From NCBI RefSeq assembly GCF_001949145.1, contig NW_019091543.1, forward strand, positions 457,788 through 521,787: 64,000 nucleotides of DNA, in the 5' to 3' direction. Source of the DNA: Acanthaster planci. Lineage: Eukaryota > Echinodermata > Asteroidea > Valvatida > Acanthasteridae. The notes beneath the pieces are model-generated. The model had not been told where the DNA came from. It saw only the letters and a list, made by a program, of their open reading frames with translations, and did no database searches. The position numbers were made by a program, and so were the translations under genes. Each line of letters starts with the position of its first letter. The first letter of the stretch is position 1. Positions 23,301 through 33,394 of this stretch are shown here, in pieces.

Positions 23301-24826
23301 GGCACTATGTATTGTAATAAACATGGGGGATGTCCTAATACTGCAACATAAATAACTTCACATGAGTGGCTGAGATAACTGACGAAATCTCTTGACTCAT
23401 TTCCAAGTTACAGTGGATACTTTGATACTGTTTTTGAGCACAAGTTGGTACATGAACGTACACACATTATTATTTATACCCTTTACACCTTTACCCCAGC
23501 AAGAACACATACTGGTACTATCCAAGACTATTCACCGTTTTCTAAACTGTCTAAATGTACTAGTATCTACTAGTATCTCTAAAAGCATGTTGACACTGTG
23601 CCTCAGAATGATAAACATGCAACTCACACAAAAATTGTGTTTATACTTCTACGTGTAATGCAGTTATATCAGCATCAGTTGGTGAAATTGAAAACTTCTT
23701 TAAAATCAATTACTTTTTTTGTCATTTCTGCAATTTGTAGTATACTATTTGTAATGTTTTTTTAGATCAACTCAAATTCTGATCAGTAGGATCATTTGGA
23801 GATTTCTTGTAAACATCATTTGTGGCGATGGAGGTTCTGACAGACATTCTTTTTTCTGTTTATTATATGCCTCCATTTTTCCATTCATATGTATGTCACT
23901 TTATATGTATGTACAGACTATTACTTGTATAGACTAATCTTGGGTATTTACCCTCTGTGAAAAATGGCTGCCATATTTCAAGCATGAAATACATGTTTTT
24001 GCATGTAAGAAATTTCTGAACCCTCAACACATTTAGAAGGTATAAATATTTAAGTTTTAAAATGGCCGTCATATTTCCAGCCAATTTTGCAGTAAATGGC
24101 TGACTCTTCAAAATACATATTAGGATGTCATTCAGGTTGCCTCATATCTTTTAGCCTTACTTAAAGTACAATACAACGGTAGGTTTCTTGGCCAAATATG
24201 ATATTTGGGGGCCTTCAAAATGGCCACCAAAGGCCACAGAGGGATGCATTGAACTAATTCAAACCCCATTGAAAACACAGTAAAATCAACAAAGTTCAGG
24301 GCTCAATAACATGCAAGCTGACATTACCGGAATTTCTCAAACACACATTAAATTATTGGTTTGGCCAAGTCTTTCCATTTCTTTTCAATTTTTGCTTTTT
24401 AGCCATTTAGACCCGCTACATTTTTAATTATTCTCACAAAACAAACTTACCCCTCAAAAGTGATAGTTCTCAAGTCTGCTCGCAGCCTTGTTTCAAATGG
24501 CTTCCCTCCACTTTCTGGGACACTGAGGACTATTTTCCATCCGTAATTTTGTCAACTCTGCCCTTGGATGGAAGCTCCTAAACCCAGGGAATTGATCCTG
24601 GCCCATCTTTCCACAATCTCACCATTTTTCCGGCCAAATAATCTCCTTTTGCAAAAGCAACCATAGGGGTACTTTTTATGCTAATGAGCTCAGCAGAACT
24701 TTTTCACTTGATTTAGTTCAATGCACCCTGAGGATGTTTTCAGAGTGACTCTACTTATCGAAAAATATTGTCTGAGCCATTGTCCAGAACTGTACCAAAA
24801 TTCATACTGATGCATAAAAGCTCACA
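20326..24826. other. Long non-coding intron stretch
   Basis: Part of the laminin intron; no coding frames with motifs. It contains R17-like bases at 21683-21722, ATGTACATGTACGTATGC-type palindromes at about 21344, and between about 23960 and 24240 three loose repeats of an AAAATGGCCGTCATATTT-like phrase. Confidence 0.4.
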
Positions 24827-24855
24827 TTCTACCTTGCAGTTACCTCCATTCAGAT

Positions 24856-24953
24856 CACGTAAGATTGTATTGTCTGGTGAAGGAAACATACATGTACCAC
24901 GCATTCAAAGTATAACAAAGAAGTGATTGTGACTCCCTCTATATAAGAGCCCT
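24856..24953 (+). repeat. Left inverted terminal repeat of DIRS copy C
   Basis: Complementary to 30218-30309 with few differences, including a CATGTA hexamer present only on the left (near 24890). It contains the TATA-like CTATATAAGAGCCC at about 24938, which likely served as the element promoter (inference), since gag begins about 400 bases downstream. Confidence 0.88.
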
Positions 24954-25370
24954 TCCACACCCTCTCGTCAGTGTTTTTCTGGTGCATACCACACTTGCTA
25001 CGCTTTGTTCCTGGTGCGTGTCTTTTGTGTATTTTTTGTATTTCACCGCAGCCATTAGGGCCAATGAGGCTGTTATTCATGTTAACGCCTCAGAAAACGA
25101 GTCGCTCTTTATGCATCTTGAGAAGGGAGTTGTGGGAGCTCAAAATGCAGCTAGTGTTCAAGCTGCTCAGGTTTCTGCTTTGCCAGCTAAAAAGTGCATT
25201 TCTGAGCGCAAGAATGTTGCGCCTACCGCTGAACCTAGTCCTTCAAGCCACGCCAGTGTTTCAAATTCTGCACAAGATCACAGCTTGCAGGCGTCTGTCT
25301 ATCAGCTGCCAGCACACAGTCGCATCTATAACCAATGCATTTAATACCTTAACTCTACTGCTCCCATATT

Positions 25371-26235
25371 ATGATTCGTTCTGAGGGAACTGAAGAGGGT
25401 GAAATCATTGATTTTAACCCAGTTTTTCATTATCCTGTTCCCAAAAGGGACAACAATGCTTTCAGTGATGTTACTAGTCTTGTACCCGAGAGGGACAATT
25501 TTTCTGAGAGAAATGTGGACATACTTCGTCATGGGCAAGAAAATGTTCCCATGTTCTCAGAGCTGGCAGCCCTTGTTGAAAACAATGAAAAAGAGGCTTC
25601 GGCCATCAATGATCAGTTGGCTCAAACTATTCATGTTCTGATAAGAGGTAAATTTCAAACCAAAAAACTCATTGAGGAACTGAAGCTTTATTCTAAGCCT
25701 CTAAACTGCACAAACTTGAGCTTGAACCAGGTTAACCCTGAAATCTGGTCATTTCTGAAGCCTGTGACACAAGCTCTTGATGTGAAGCTGCAGAAAATTG
25801 AAAACTGCTTCATTTATGGGTCACTTGTGATTTCTATTGTGGCCAATGAGCTCCTCAGAGCACGTACCAATAAGGCTGAAAGTAGCCTTGATGCAGCGAA
25901 ATTAGTTTGCATTCTCATCGATGCCGTAGCTATTCTTGGCCATGGTAATTCACGGTTGAATTTCCATCAGCGGGACACAATTTGACCTGATTTGAGCCAA
26001 AGTTACTCTCCACTGTGCTCCTCACAAGTTTCCATGCACAAGCCTTTTATTTGGGGATGATCTTGCTAAGGAATGCAAAACCATTCAGGATTCATATAGA
26101 ATCGGATCCAAAGTACAGATGCGGGCAGACCATGCATCCCAACAAAGAAGAAGCTATTCTTCCACATGGGCGCACCCCATCGTCGGTAGACTTGCACCAC
26201 AGACCCTCGGTGGGCAGAGGGTACAATAGCTGCTG
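25371..26235 (+). pseudogene. gag pseudogene of DIRS copy C
   Basis: The frame opens at 25371 and runs 204 codons: acidic N-terminus (EGTEEGEIIDFNPVF), a helical block with ASAINDQLAQTIHVL, then the conserved LNQVNPEIWSFLKPVTQALD, VKLQKIENCF and LIDAVAILGHGNSRLNFHQR. After the stop at 25983 the conserved continuation (FGDDLAKECKTIQDS, RIGSKVQMRADHAS) is readable in another frame to about 26190. The block order matches gag of DIRS-like elements. An upstream open segment from 25044 may be part of the same protein. Confidence 0.8.
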
Positions 26236-26419
26236 AATGAAGGCACAATATCAACACGGAGATGGGTGGTCTCGACCATAATGCACAGCTCCGTACCCAA
26301 CTGGCTCAAGCAAAGTCGACAAGTTGTTGAAGCAAGCTGTGGGTCGTCTTTGAAGCTATCAACGGCTTGACTAGACAGAACGAAAGCAGCTCACTTTGTG
26401 AGTAAGTGCATACCTCCAG

Positions 26420-27062
26420 TTGATATCCTTATAGCAGGAAGATTGAGACATTTTATCTCAGCCTGGACAAAAATTACCTCTGATAAATGGGTTTTGGACA
26501 TGGTTGCACATTATCACATTGAATTCAAGAGAGTACAGATTCAGCATGTTATTCCAATCCAGATTCAGTTTTTAAATTCTGAAGCAACGCTAATAGACAA
26601 AGAAATAAATTCGTTGTGCACGAAAGGCACAATCATGCAGTAGAACCTTGCCATAGCCATTTTGTTTCCAATATTTTTCTGACACCTAAGAAGGATGGCT
26701 CTATTAGGCCCATAATTAACTTGCAGCACTTGAACAAGTTTGACAGGTACCACCATTTTAAGATGGAAACGTTGGAGTTTGCACTGACGCTTATCTGACC
26801 TAAGTGCTATCTTGCATCGGTAGACCTCAAAGATGCTTATTTTGCTATTCCTATAGCCCAAGAACATCAACAGTTTTTGAGATTTCAGTGGCAAGATAAA
26901 CTGTGGCAATTTACCTGTTTGTGTTTTGGGTTGTCCAGTGCACCACGTATATTTACGAAAGTTTTGAAGCCATTAATCGCTGTTCGATTGTTTCTATGTA
27001 TTAATGGCCACATTTCTGCTAATTATGTAGATGATTCCCTTTTAAGTTGGGTACACAATTGA
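26420..27062 (+). pseudogene. Reverse transcriptase pseudogene of DIRS copy C
   Basis: Motifs in order: AGRLRHFISAWTKITSDKWV (N-terminal block), SNIFLTPKKDGSIRPIINLQ (fingers), SVDLKDAYFAIPIAQEHQ (first catalytic aspartate), FTCLCFGLSSAPRIF and NYVDDSLL (catalytic YVDD at about 27025). Stops occur at 26641 and 26800. The thumb after YVDD is lost: the frame ends at 27060 and the TTAA-family cluster starts at 27121. Confidence 0.9.
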
Positions 27063-27124
27063 AGAATGCACGAATAACTTTAAATCTAGGTATGCCTGAA
27101 CTACATTCTGCCGCGTGCTTTTAA

Positions 27125-27700
27125 CCACTTCCCACCGTGGTGCCCAGTTTCATGCACCTTGTGTTTATACGCAGAGCCGGGCGCCCGGTTTCAGACAAAA
27201 GAGCTGGTCTGTGTAACAAAAGACTGTACTCGGAAAAAAGGACCTGCTACTGGGAATTGCCTTCATTTTTCGACTTCCATTTTTGAAGGTAATCCGGCAC
27301 TGTATTGAAACAGTATACCACTGTTTTGGGCATAGCGCGCCCACGGATTAGCACCGCGGACAATAGTGCTCCAAGGCCCCATTGATGTGCAACACAGCAC
27401 TGCTGCTTGCTAATCCAGCCACGTATGAAAAGACGCTACTGGCATTCACCAGAATGAAGGAAATTATGCAACACCTCACAATTCTGGGCTCTCTTTTACA
27501 AGGCTGCAAGCCTGGCTGAATACTCGGGTGTCAATGAAGGTTGCCTGTCAGATTAGAGTAGCCACCAGACAGTCCTTCGTGTGTGTGTAAACTTCCAGTA
27601 AATGAACACATGAATTTTTGAAGAATTTTGAAAACAGAAAATCTTGAAAATCTCCTGGTTTTACATCAAGCAACTTTGAATTACACCCGGCAGCAAGTGG
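27125..27700 (-). mobile_element. TTAA-family short element, copy D
   Basis: A 576 bp copy in the opposite orientation to copies A and B, exactly flanked by TTAA at 27121-27124 and 27701-27704. The right end CACCCGGCAGCAAGTGG is the reverse complement of the consensus left terminus; the left end CCACTTCCCACCGTGG is diverged. A partial extra terminus (CTGCCGCGTGCTT) lies just outside at 27109. Confidence 0.85.
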
Positions 27701-27704
27701 TTAA

Positions 27705-27775
27705 TCAAGTGATTTTTCAATCAAAGTCCCGTCATCTCGTCCCGCTAAAAAAAAATCCACCCAGCAGGAAGTGGT
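27705..27775 (-). repeat. Terminal fragment of the TTAA family
   Basis: About 70 bases ending CCACCCAGCAGGAAGTGGTTAA (27754-27775 region) match the first ~50 bases of the family in reverse orientation, including the GGATTTTT-type run after the terminus. It lies between copies D and E and indicates rearrangement or a third insertion. Confidence 0.7.
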
Positions 27776-27799
27776 TAAAAATGGAGGCCACACATATAA

Positions 27800-28218
27800 G
27801 CGATTGTCGAGATTTTCAGTTTTCAGAATTCTTCAAAAATTCATCATTTCATTTAGTGGACATTTACACCCACACAAATGACTCTTTGGGGGTACTCTAA
27901 GCTGACAGGTAACCTTCATTGACTCCTGAATATTTCAGCCAGGCCTGCCTCCCTGTAAAGAGAGTACAGAATTGTGAGGTGTTGCGTAATTTCCTTTGTC
28001 CCTAGGGAATGCAAGTGGCGTCTTTTCAAACACGGCTGAATTTAAAAACAGTGACGGATTACTTTCAAAAAATGCAAGCCGAAAAATGATGGCAATTCCC
28101 AGCAGCAGGTCTTTTGTTCTGAGTATGGTCTTTTGTTACCCAGACCAGCTCTTTTGTCCCTTTTCGGGCTCTGCGTATAAACCCATAGTGCTCGAAACAG
28201 GGTACCAGCAGCAAGTGG
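27800..28218 (+). mobile_element. TTAA-family short element, copy E (5' truncated)
   Basis: From about 27812 the sequence matches the interior of copy A in forward orientation (AATTCTTCAAAAATTCATCA, GACTCCTGAATATTTCAGCC) and ends in CAGCAAGTGG followed by TTAA at 28219-28222. The first ~45 bases and left terminus are missing or replaced by the neighbouring inverted fragment. Confidence 0.8.
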
Positions 28219-28242
28219 TTAAACATTTGGCCAAAAATTGAC

Positions 28243-28551
28243 TTGTTTGGTTCCCGAACCAACTACCAGTTTAAACCTTTTGTGTCATGGTATCCGGACC
28301 CAGAGGCGGTAGCCTGTAATGCATTCTCATTTTCGGGGTCAGTTTATGTATTTTGTGCCTCCCTTCCATTTTCACTCATTGACAGAATCAAGCAGAAGAT
28401 ACAGGACAAATCCACTGGAGTTTTGATTTTTCCACTTTGGCAGACACAACATTGTTTCCCGAGACTCCTGCATCTATTGGTAACACACCCAATTATCATC
28501 CCAGGAGTGCCAAGTCTACTCCACTACACACATGTACCCAAACATCACTAG
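28243..28551 (+). pseudogene. Linker and recombinase N-terminus of DIRS copy C
   Basis: The frame reads FKPFVSWYPDPEAVACNAFS, FCASLPFSLIDRIKQKIQDK, STGVLIFPLWQTQHCFPRLL and HPIIIPGVPSLL. This is the conserved block joining RNase H to the tyrosine recombinase (WxPDPxA, FPPFSLI, KxTGVLIxPxWxTQxWxP). The RNase H expected before it is absent between 27062 and 28243. Confidence 0.88.
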
Positions 28552-29559
28552 AGAATCAACTGGTCTTGACAGCAGCAGTTTTATCAGGTGGTCACTCCAA
28601 GCAAGAGGACTTTCAGATAGGGACTGTTCGTGTCATCCCTCAAGCCTGGAAACCAGGCACGCAGAAACAATATAACTCAGCCATATACAAATGGCTTCAC
28701 TTCTATGCTTAACGGATGCTCCATCCAATACCTCTTTAAATTCTGAATTACACTTTCTAGCATCAGTAGTGGATGATGATGCAGAATACAGCATGATCAA
28801 CACAGAAAGGAGCGCGCAAGGAGTGTCATCATTGTTGTGGTCTTCATAAGACTTTCATGTCAAATTTTGGGCTCACCCACTGGTCACACGGTTTATCCGA
28901 GGTGTGTTTAATTTGAGACCACAATTACCTAGATATTCTCACATATGGGATGTTAGTCATTTGCTTAATTATGTCAGTGAGTTAGAACCTATACATTCTC
29001 TAAGCCTGAAACAGTTGACCTTAAACTGGTTTGTTTGTTAGCATTGACTACAGGTCAGAGGACACAAACTTTGTCATTATGTGATATATCCAACATGATG
29101 CTTTCAAATAAACAGGTTAAAATTAAGATCACGACGTTAATTGAGACCTCAAAACCTGGTAAGCCGCAACCAGTTTTGATTCTGTCACCATATCCACAGA
29201 ACAGTAAGGTTTGTGTAGTCTGGACGTTGTTGTAATACTTGAAACGAACCAACCCTATTCATAGGATTTCTAAGCTTTTCGTAAGTTTGCCACCTCACAA
29301 AGCACTAAGTTCCGCAACCATTGGCCGATGGTTGAAAATATGCTTAAATAATGCCGGTATCAACATCACTATCTTTGAGCCTCACAGCTTCCGGTTAGCT
29401 TCGACATCAGCAACCGCAAATAAATGTATTTCGATAGATTCCATTTTACAAACAGCAGGATGGACGTCGGAAAAAAACTTTGCCCTATTTCATAACAAAG
29501 ACAGTGTTGCCATGAACAGTGAACGAGAAGTAGATTTTGCCAAGGCAGTGCTTGGCTGA
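28552..29559 (+). pseudogene. Tyrosine recombinase of DIRS copy C, catalytic Tyr replaced by His
   Basis: A core-binding piece reads VRVIPQAWKPGTQKQYNSAI with YKWLHFYA, then broken frames follow. The catalytic domain reads LLALTTGQRTQTLSLCD (first arginine in GQR), NKQVKIKITTLIETSKPGKP, a stop at 29233, then HKALSSATIGRWLKICLNNA, FEPHSFRLASTSAT (HxxR box) and GWTSEKNFALFHNK. In this last motif the usual catalytic tyrosine position (F-Y) holds histidine (codon CAT at about 29490). The reading stops at 29557-29559. The enzyme is inactive both by stops and by loss of the nucleophile. Confidence 0.88.
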
Positions 29560-29996
29560 GATTTATTTATTTAAGGCAGTTATAACTCCTTGTAGCGGTC
29601 CATGGAACTGGACCAGACCATTGTTTTTCTGTTGTGAGAGCCAACTTCTATATTAATTACGGTTGTACTGTAGATTCAGTTGTCGCTCTAGGGGCATCTT
29701 CACTAAGGCATATAGAGCCCATGTTGATGAAATTTCCCGTTCTGTGTATTATTGTAATTTTGAAATGTACATGTTTCAGTGTAAAACCTTAGCGGCACAG
29801 AGTCGGATTACTGGTATTACATAATGCAAAGGAACCCACTAGCTATGTTTATTGAGAGTGATTTTGAATTGATCCAAATTATTCACACTTAGCCTTTCTT
29901 AATTTAATACTGCTCGCATTAAAAATTTGATCAAGTGTTCAGCCTTGATGTTTTTCCGTTGTAGGTATCCTTCACATTACACAGACTAGCTTTGAA

Positions 29997-30109
29997 ATCT
30001 CACGTGATCCAAATGGAGGTAACTGCGAGGTAGAATCTCCCAATTAAACAAGTGAAATGATGTTTGATTGGGATTCTGCTGAACTGTCAACAAAATGAGG
30101 AATCATGTG
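29997..30109 (+). repeat. Internal complementary region of DIRS copy C
   Basis: Two adjacent segments: 29997-30036 is complementary to 24827-24866 (outer left end) and 30038-30109 is complementary to 30309-30376 (outer right end). In DIRS1-type elements this region templates circular junction formation during replication (established model). Confidence 0.9.
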
Positions 30110-30217
30110 ACACCCTCCTGATTGATCCATTCTTATATCTCTGGTTTGGCTGTATTGCCCACCTCTTTCCAGTAGGCCTTTGTAATTGTCTTCAAACACT
30201 GAGGAGATGGCATGGGG

Positions 30218-30376
30218 AGGGCTCTTATATAGAGGGAGTCGCAATCACTTCCTTTGTTATACTTTGAATGCGTGGTATGTTTCCTTCACCAGACAATACA
30301 ATCTCACGCGATTCCTCATTTCGGTAACAATTCAGCGGAATCCCAATCAAACATCATTTCACTCCTTTAATTGGGA
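30218..30376 (+). repeat. Right inverted terminal repeat and extension of DIRS copy C
   Basis: Positions 30218-30309 pair with the left repeat; 30309-30376 is the right-end extension that pairs with the internal complementary region. It contains the mirror of the TATA-like string (CTTATATAGAGGG). Confidence 0.88.
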
Positions 30377-30420
30377 AATTTTTTCCCACATATCCGCCTA
30401 ACTATAAAGCCCTTTTGAGA

Positions 30421-30721
30421 CTTACCTTGTGGTTTGACGATTACAAATCTTTGGTATTTGTGGTTCAACAAAATGGCTACAGAGATGACTAACAAAGGAC
30501 TGTTCGCAGGACCTCTGCTAATCTGCCAACAATGGGCGTGTGCAGAGCAAGGTTTTTATGTATTCTCTACATAAAAGAAAAACCCTAGCAACAAGGCTAG
30601 CTCTATAAACACTTCGACGTGTATATGAAAAATTGACTTATCACGTTTTTTAACTTGAAAAATTAACCTATCGTTAAGTTTTCACATTTTTTATTCTAAC
30701 AAAAGATTTTCATGTATTCTC
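30421..30721 (-). repeat. Dispersed repeat R17, inverted partial copy
   Basis: Reverse complement of 17538-17838, ending at GTATTC (30715-30720), the mirror of the outer end of the long copy. It begins about 45 bp beyond the right end of DIRS copy C. Confidence 0.75.
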
Positions 30722-31186
30722 GCTTCATTGTGATTTACTAGCACATATACTACCACTACCTTTGATAAGTTTTGATAAAATCTTTTTTATACATCAGCAT
30801 TGTCCCAAAATATACTGCAATAAGCATAAGTAATGTCTGCTGTCTTGAGTACTTTGATTACATTCATACCATGTAATCTGGATTTTCTGTGCAAGTATTT
30901 TTTGCAGTCTCCAGCTGTGGAATGACCTGATGTGTGGTGGTGTTCTCACCTGCACCTCACATATGTACCCCAACTATGCTAAAGCTTGTCACAGAATGTG
31001 AGATATGCTTAACATGACTAGTCTGAGTATTTTCAAGTTGAAAGTTAGTGAAACTTCTTTTTCTTCCCATTTAATTTCTATACCCCATTGAGTATTCACA
31101 AATGCCTTATTTCTTGCCACAGTAGAAAGCCAAGGAACTATCAAGGCAGACAACCTTACAGAATAATGATAATTCTCAGTGAGAGC
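30722..31186. other. Non-coding intron sequence
   Basis: No feature recognised between R17 and the hAT-like element, apart from the candidate target duplication GTGAGAGC at 31179-31186. Confidence 0.4.
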
Positions 31187-32031
31187 CAGGGTTGGCTGAT
31201 TTAAATCACCGATTAAAATCATGATTAAAATGAAATGATTTTTTAAATCATAGATTCAAATCAACACTTTCAATTTTGGGGGGGCAAATTGTTTCAGTGT
31301 TTAAATTTTTTCAACTGATTGGTAATTTTGAAGGATTTGCACATTTTATGCGGAAAATCCCCCCTCTTTGATTCTTTCAGTTCCTATTATTGATAAGTAT
31401 TCGTGCATTTGCATAGGTATTACGCACAATCTGGGTTTGCAGGAATTTTGGTTTGTTCGTTTGTTTAATTCAACCACTTGTTTCACATCAGCTTTTTGGA
31501 TTCAGTCAATGAAGATCTGAAATGCTCATAATGAAGTGATTTTTTAATCTAGCCTAAGTCATTACTTTGTTTTTCTCTCAGTTATTTGATACACAAAGGA
31601 GTACCTTGTTAACAAATTCTTGTGAACTGTAGTTCTGTTAAAACTTAGAGTTCAGTGCAAAACCTTGTACACACTTTATCCTTAGTATATGTACCTGTCT
31701 CTGAAGGAAGTGTCTTCTCTGCAGGAACATGTACTGGTACATGTAGGTTCTATACTTCATGCATTTCACCTGTGCTTAGACAATAGTCAAAGTGGTTTGT
31801 GAATTTAATCAAATTACTTGAATAAAATTTCCTTATTCAAAACCAAATGTGTTTAATTTGTAACAAAAGAGATAAATAAAGCAAAATTAATACATCTGCA
31901 GCTAATTTCCTTGCTTTTGAAAGATAATTGAGCCAACCTGTCTCCAATTTTTATAAAACATTTTTAACAATTGGATTGAAATTTGTAAAACCTCCAATTT
32001 TTTATATATATTTAAAAAATTGCCAACCCTG
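31187..32031 (+). mobile_element. hAT-like element with CAGGGTTG ends
   Basis: An 845 bp AT-rich element. Left end CAGGGTTGGCTGATTTAAAT at 31187 and right end TTGCCAACCCTG at 32031 are inverted. Flanks GTGAGAGC (31179-31186) and CTGAGAGC (32032-32039) match at 7 of 8 bases, the size expected for hAT target duplications. The interior has palindromic GATTTAAATCA-type repeats and no transposase. A second element with the same ends is at 56760-57496. Confidence 0.75.
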
Positions 32032-32300
32032 CTGAGAGCATAATACAATTAATTCTTTCATGCTGTAGAGAAAAAGAAAAGATGCTTTTTGAGTTGATGT
32101 TTAAATATTTCCAATTTATGAAGTGGTTTGGAAATACAGGTTTTCATACAGATGCAAGCTCTTAACCATCTCAGCACTTAAAATTCACTGCTTTTGACTA
32201 TATTAGCATAGGCTGCCTCAGTCATGAATTAAATTAATGTATGAATCCATACCCTTAACCACATCATCCTATACTGTACTCTTGTTTTTGGTAACTGCAG

Positions 32301-32400
32301 GCCCAGATGAAAGCTAATGAAGCCAAGCGCAAGGCAGATGATGCGACTGCTGCTGTCCAGGATGCTCTAGATGATGTCAGACGATTGATGGATGAACTTA
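32301..32400 (+). CDS. Laminin gamma chain, coiled-coil exon 4
   Basis: Acceptor GGTAACTGCAG ends at 32300 and donor GTGAGC starts at 32401. It enters in phase 0 and leaves after one base (phase 1): AQMKANEAKRKADDATAAVQ then DALDDVRRLMDEL. The split codon A|AT gives Asn with the next exon. Ala-rich heptads continue the same coil as the exons 15 kb upstream, which supports that the large intron belongs to this gene. Confidence 0.9.
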
Positions 32401-32569
32401 GTGAGCCAAAAGTTTTCTAAGAACCATTTCTCTGTGGTTATTTTACAGTTCATATCAAATTCAGACTTAACATGGACAAAGGCCCAGGTCTGAAGACTTT
32501 TCTTGAACCATTGATGTACTGTACTGGCGCTTCAGCATGCAGCACCTTCATGGTTGGAATGTCAGCGCT

Positions 32570-32680
32570 GTGGTGCGGTTTATACACTGGTGTGGCTTAT
32601 ACGCTGATTTCAAATCTTAATTTGCCAATTTTTGCGTGCTGCGGCTTATACACCAGGCGGCTTATATTCTGAAAATGACA
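32570..32680 (+). repeat. Fragment with repeated GCGGCTTATA phrases
   Basis: GTGCGGTTTATACACTGGTG, GTGGCTTATACGCTGA and CTGCGGCTTATACACCAGGC-type phrases recur, ending near GGCGGCTTATATTCTG. Similar strings occur in ends of DNA transposons in many animals by my recollection, so this is probably a transposon-end remnant. Confidence 0.45.
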
Positions 32681-32895
32681 GTAATTAAATGAAGTTATGT
32701 AACAATGACTTCATCATCTGGTTTATTATTACCGTTTGAAGATATAGTAGGTCCCTTTTGACATTTCTCTGAAATCACAAGTCCGATTTTGGTGGAAATG
32801 TATATTCACAGTTGGGTATTGTTGTCCATGACTTTTACTTTTTTCAATGACATCACTGTAATGATGCACTCCTAAAACTCCAATATCTCAGGAAC

Positions 32896-32942
32896 TAAGT
32901 GCCTGATAAGAGATAAGTGCCTGATAAGAGATAAGTGCCTGA
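32896..32942 (+). repeat. 18-bp tandem repeat, 2.6 copies
   Basis: The unit TAAGTGCCTGATAAGAGA is repeated twice exactly and a third time partially in the laminin intron. Confidence 0.9.
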
Positions 32943-33394
32943 ATGTTAAAGGCTGACTGTTGCATTCGACTTTCACTTGGCATCTCTTCGTAAATACACC
33001 CAATTCTTAATATCTAGGGAGTTACTCAGTAAAACAGGTCGCTTGTTACCTATGTTTAGAGGCAGAAAAGAGTTATATGTTAAAAAAGTGCAGACATATG
33101 GTGACCTTACCCTCTGTGACATGTCAATATTGGTACCTTAAAGGTGCAGTCTTCACAGGCAAGTATCCACAGAACTGTACATATTTTAATTTTATTTAAA
33201 ATCTAAATTGAAAAAATATTGTTATTATAGGAAAGATACGGAAGTCCAATCGTGCCAGGTTTTTAAAGTACATATTTTTTTTTAATTGCAAAATAACGCG
33301 ATAGATTTGCAAAATAACGCAATACTATTGCAAAATAACGCTGATTAGGTTGTCATGATTACTGTTGTTTTGTTGATTGTGTTGGCCTCCATTG

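Larger units (their letters stand above)
24827..30376 (+). mobile_element. DIRS-type retrotransposon, copy C, with inverted ends and internal complementary region
   Basis: Left inverted terminal repeat 24856-24953 pairs with 30218-30309. The outermost left bases 24827-24866 are complementary to 29997-30036, and the outermost right bases 30309-30376 are complementary to 30038-30109. The adjacent pair at 29997-30109 is therefore an internal complementary region, the hallmark used by DIRS1-type elements to close a circular intermediate. Between lie gag, reverse transcriptase, a linker and tyrosine recombinase in order on the + strand. The RNase H block is missing where two TTAA-family elements sit. 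Stops and frameshifts make it inactive. Confidence 0.92.

Noticed and set aside
17538-30721. A Polinton/Maverick-type giant transposon with R17 as its termini
   Set aside because: None of the expected genes (DNA polymerase B, integrase, packaging ATPase, capsid) is seen between the inverted copies.
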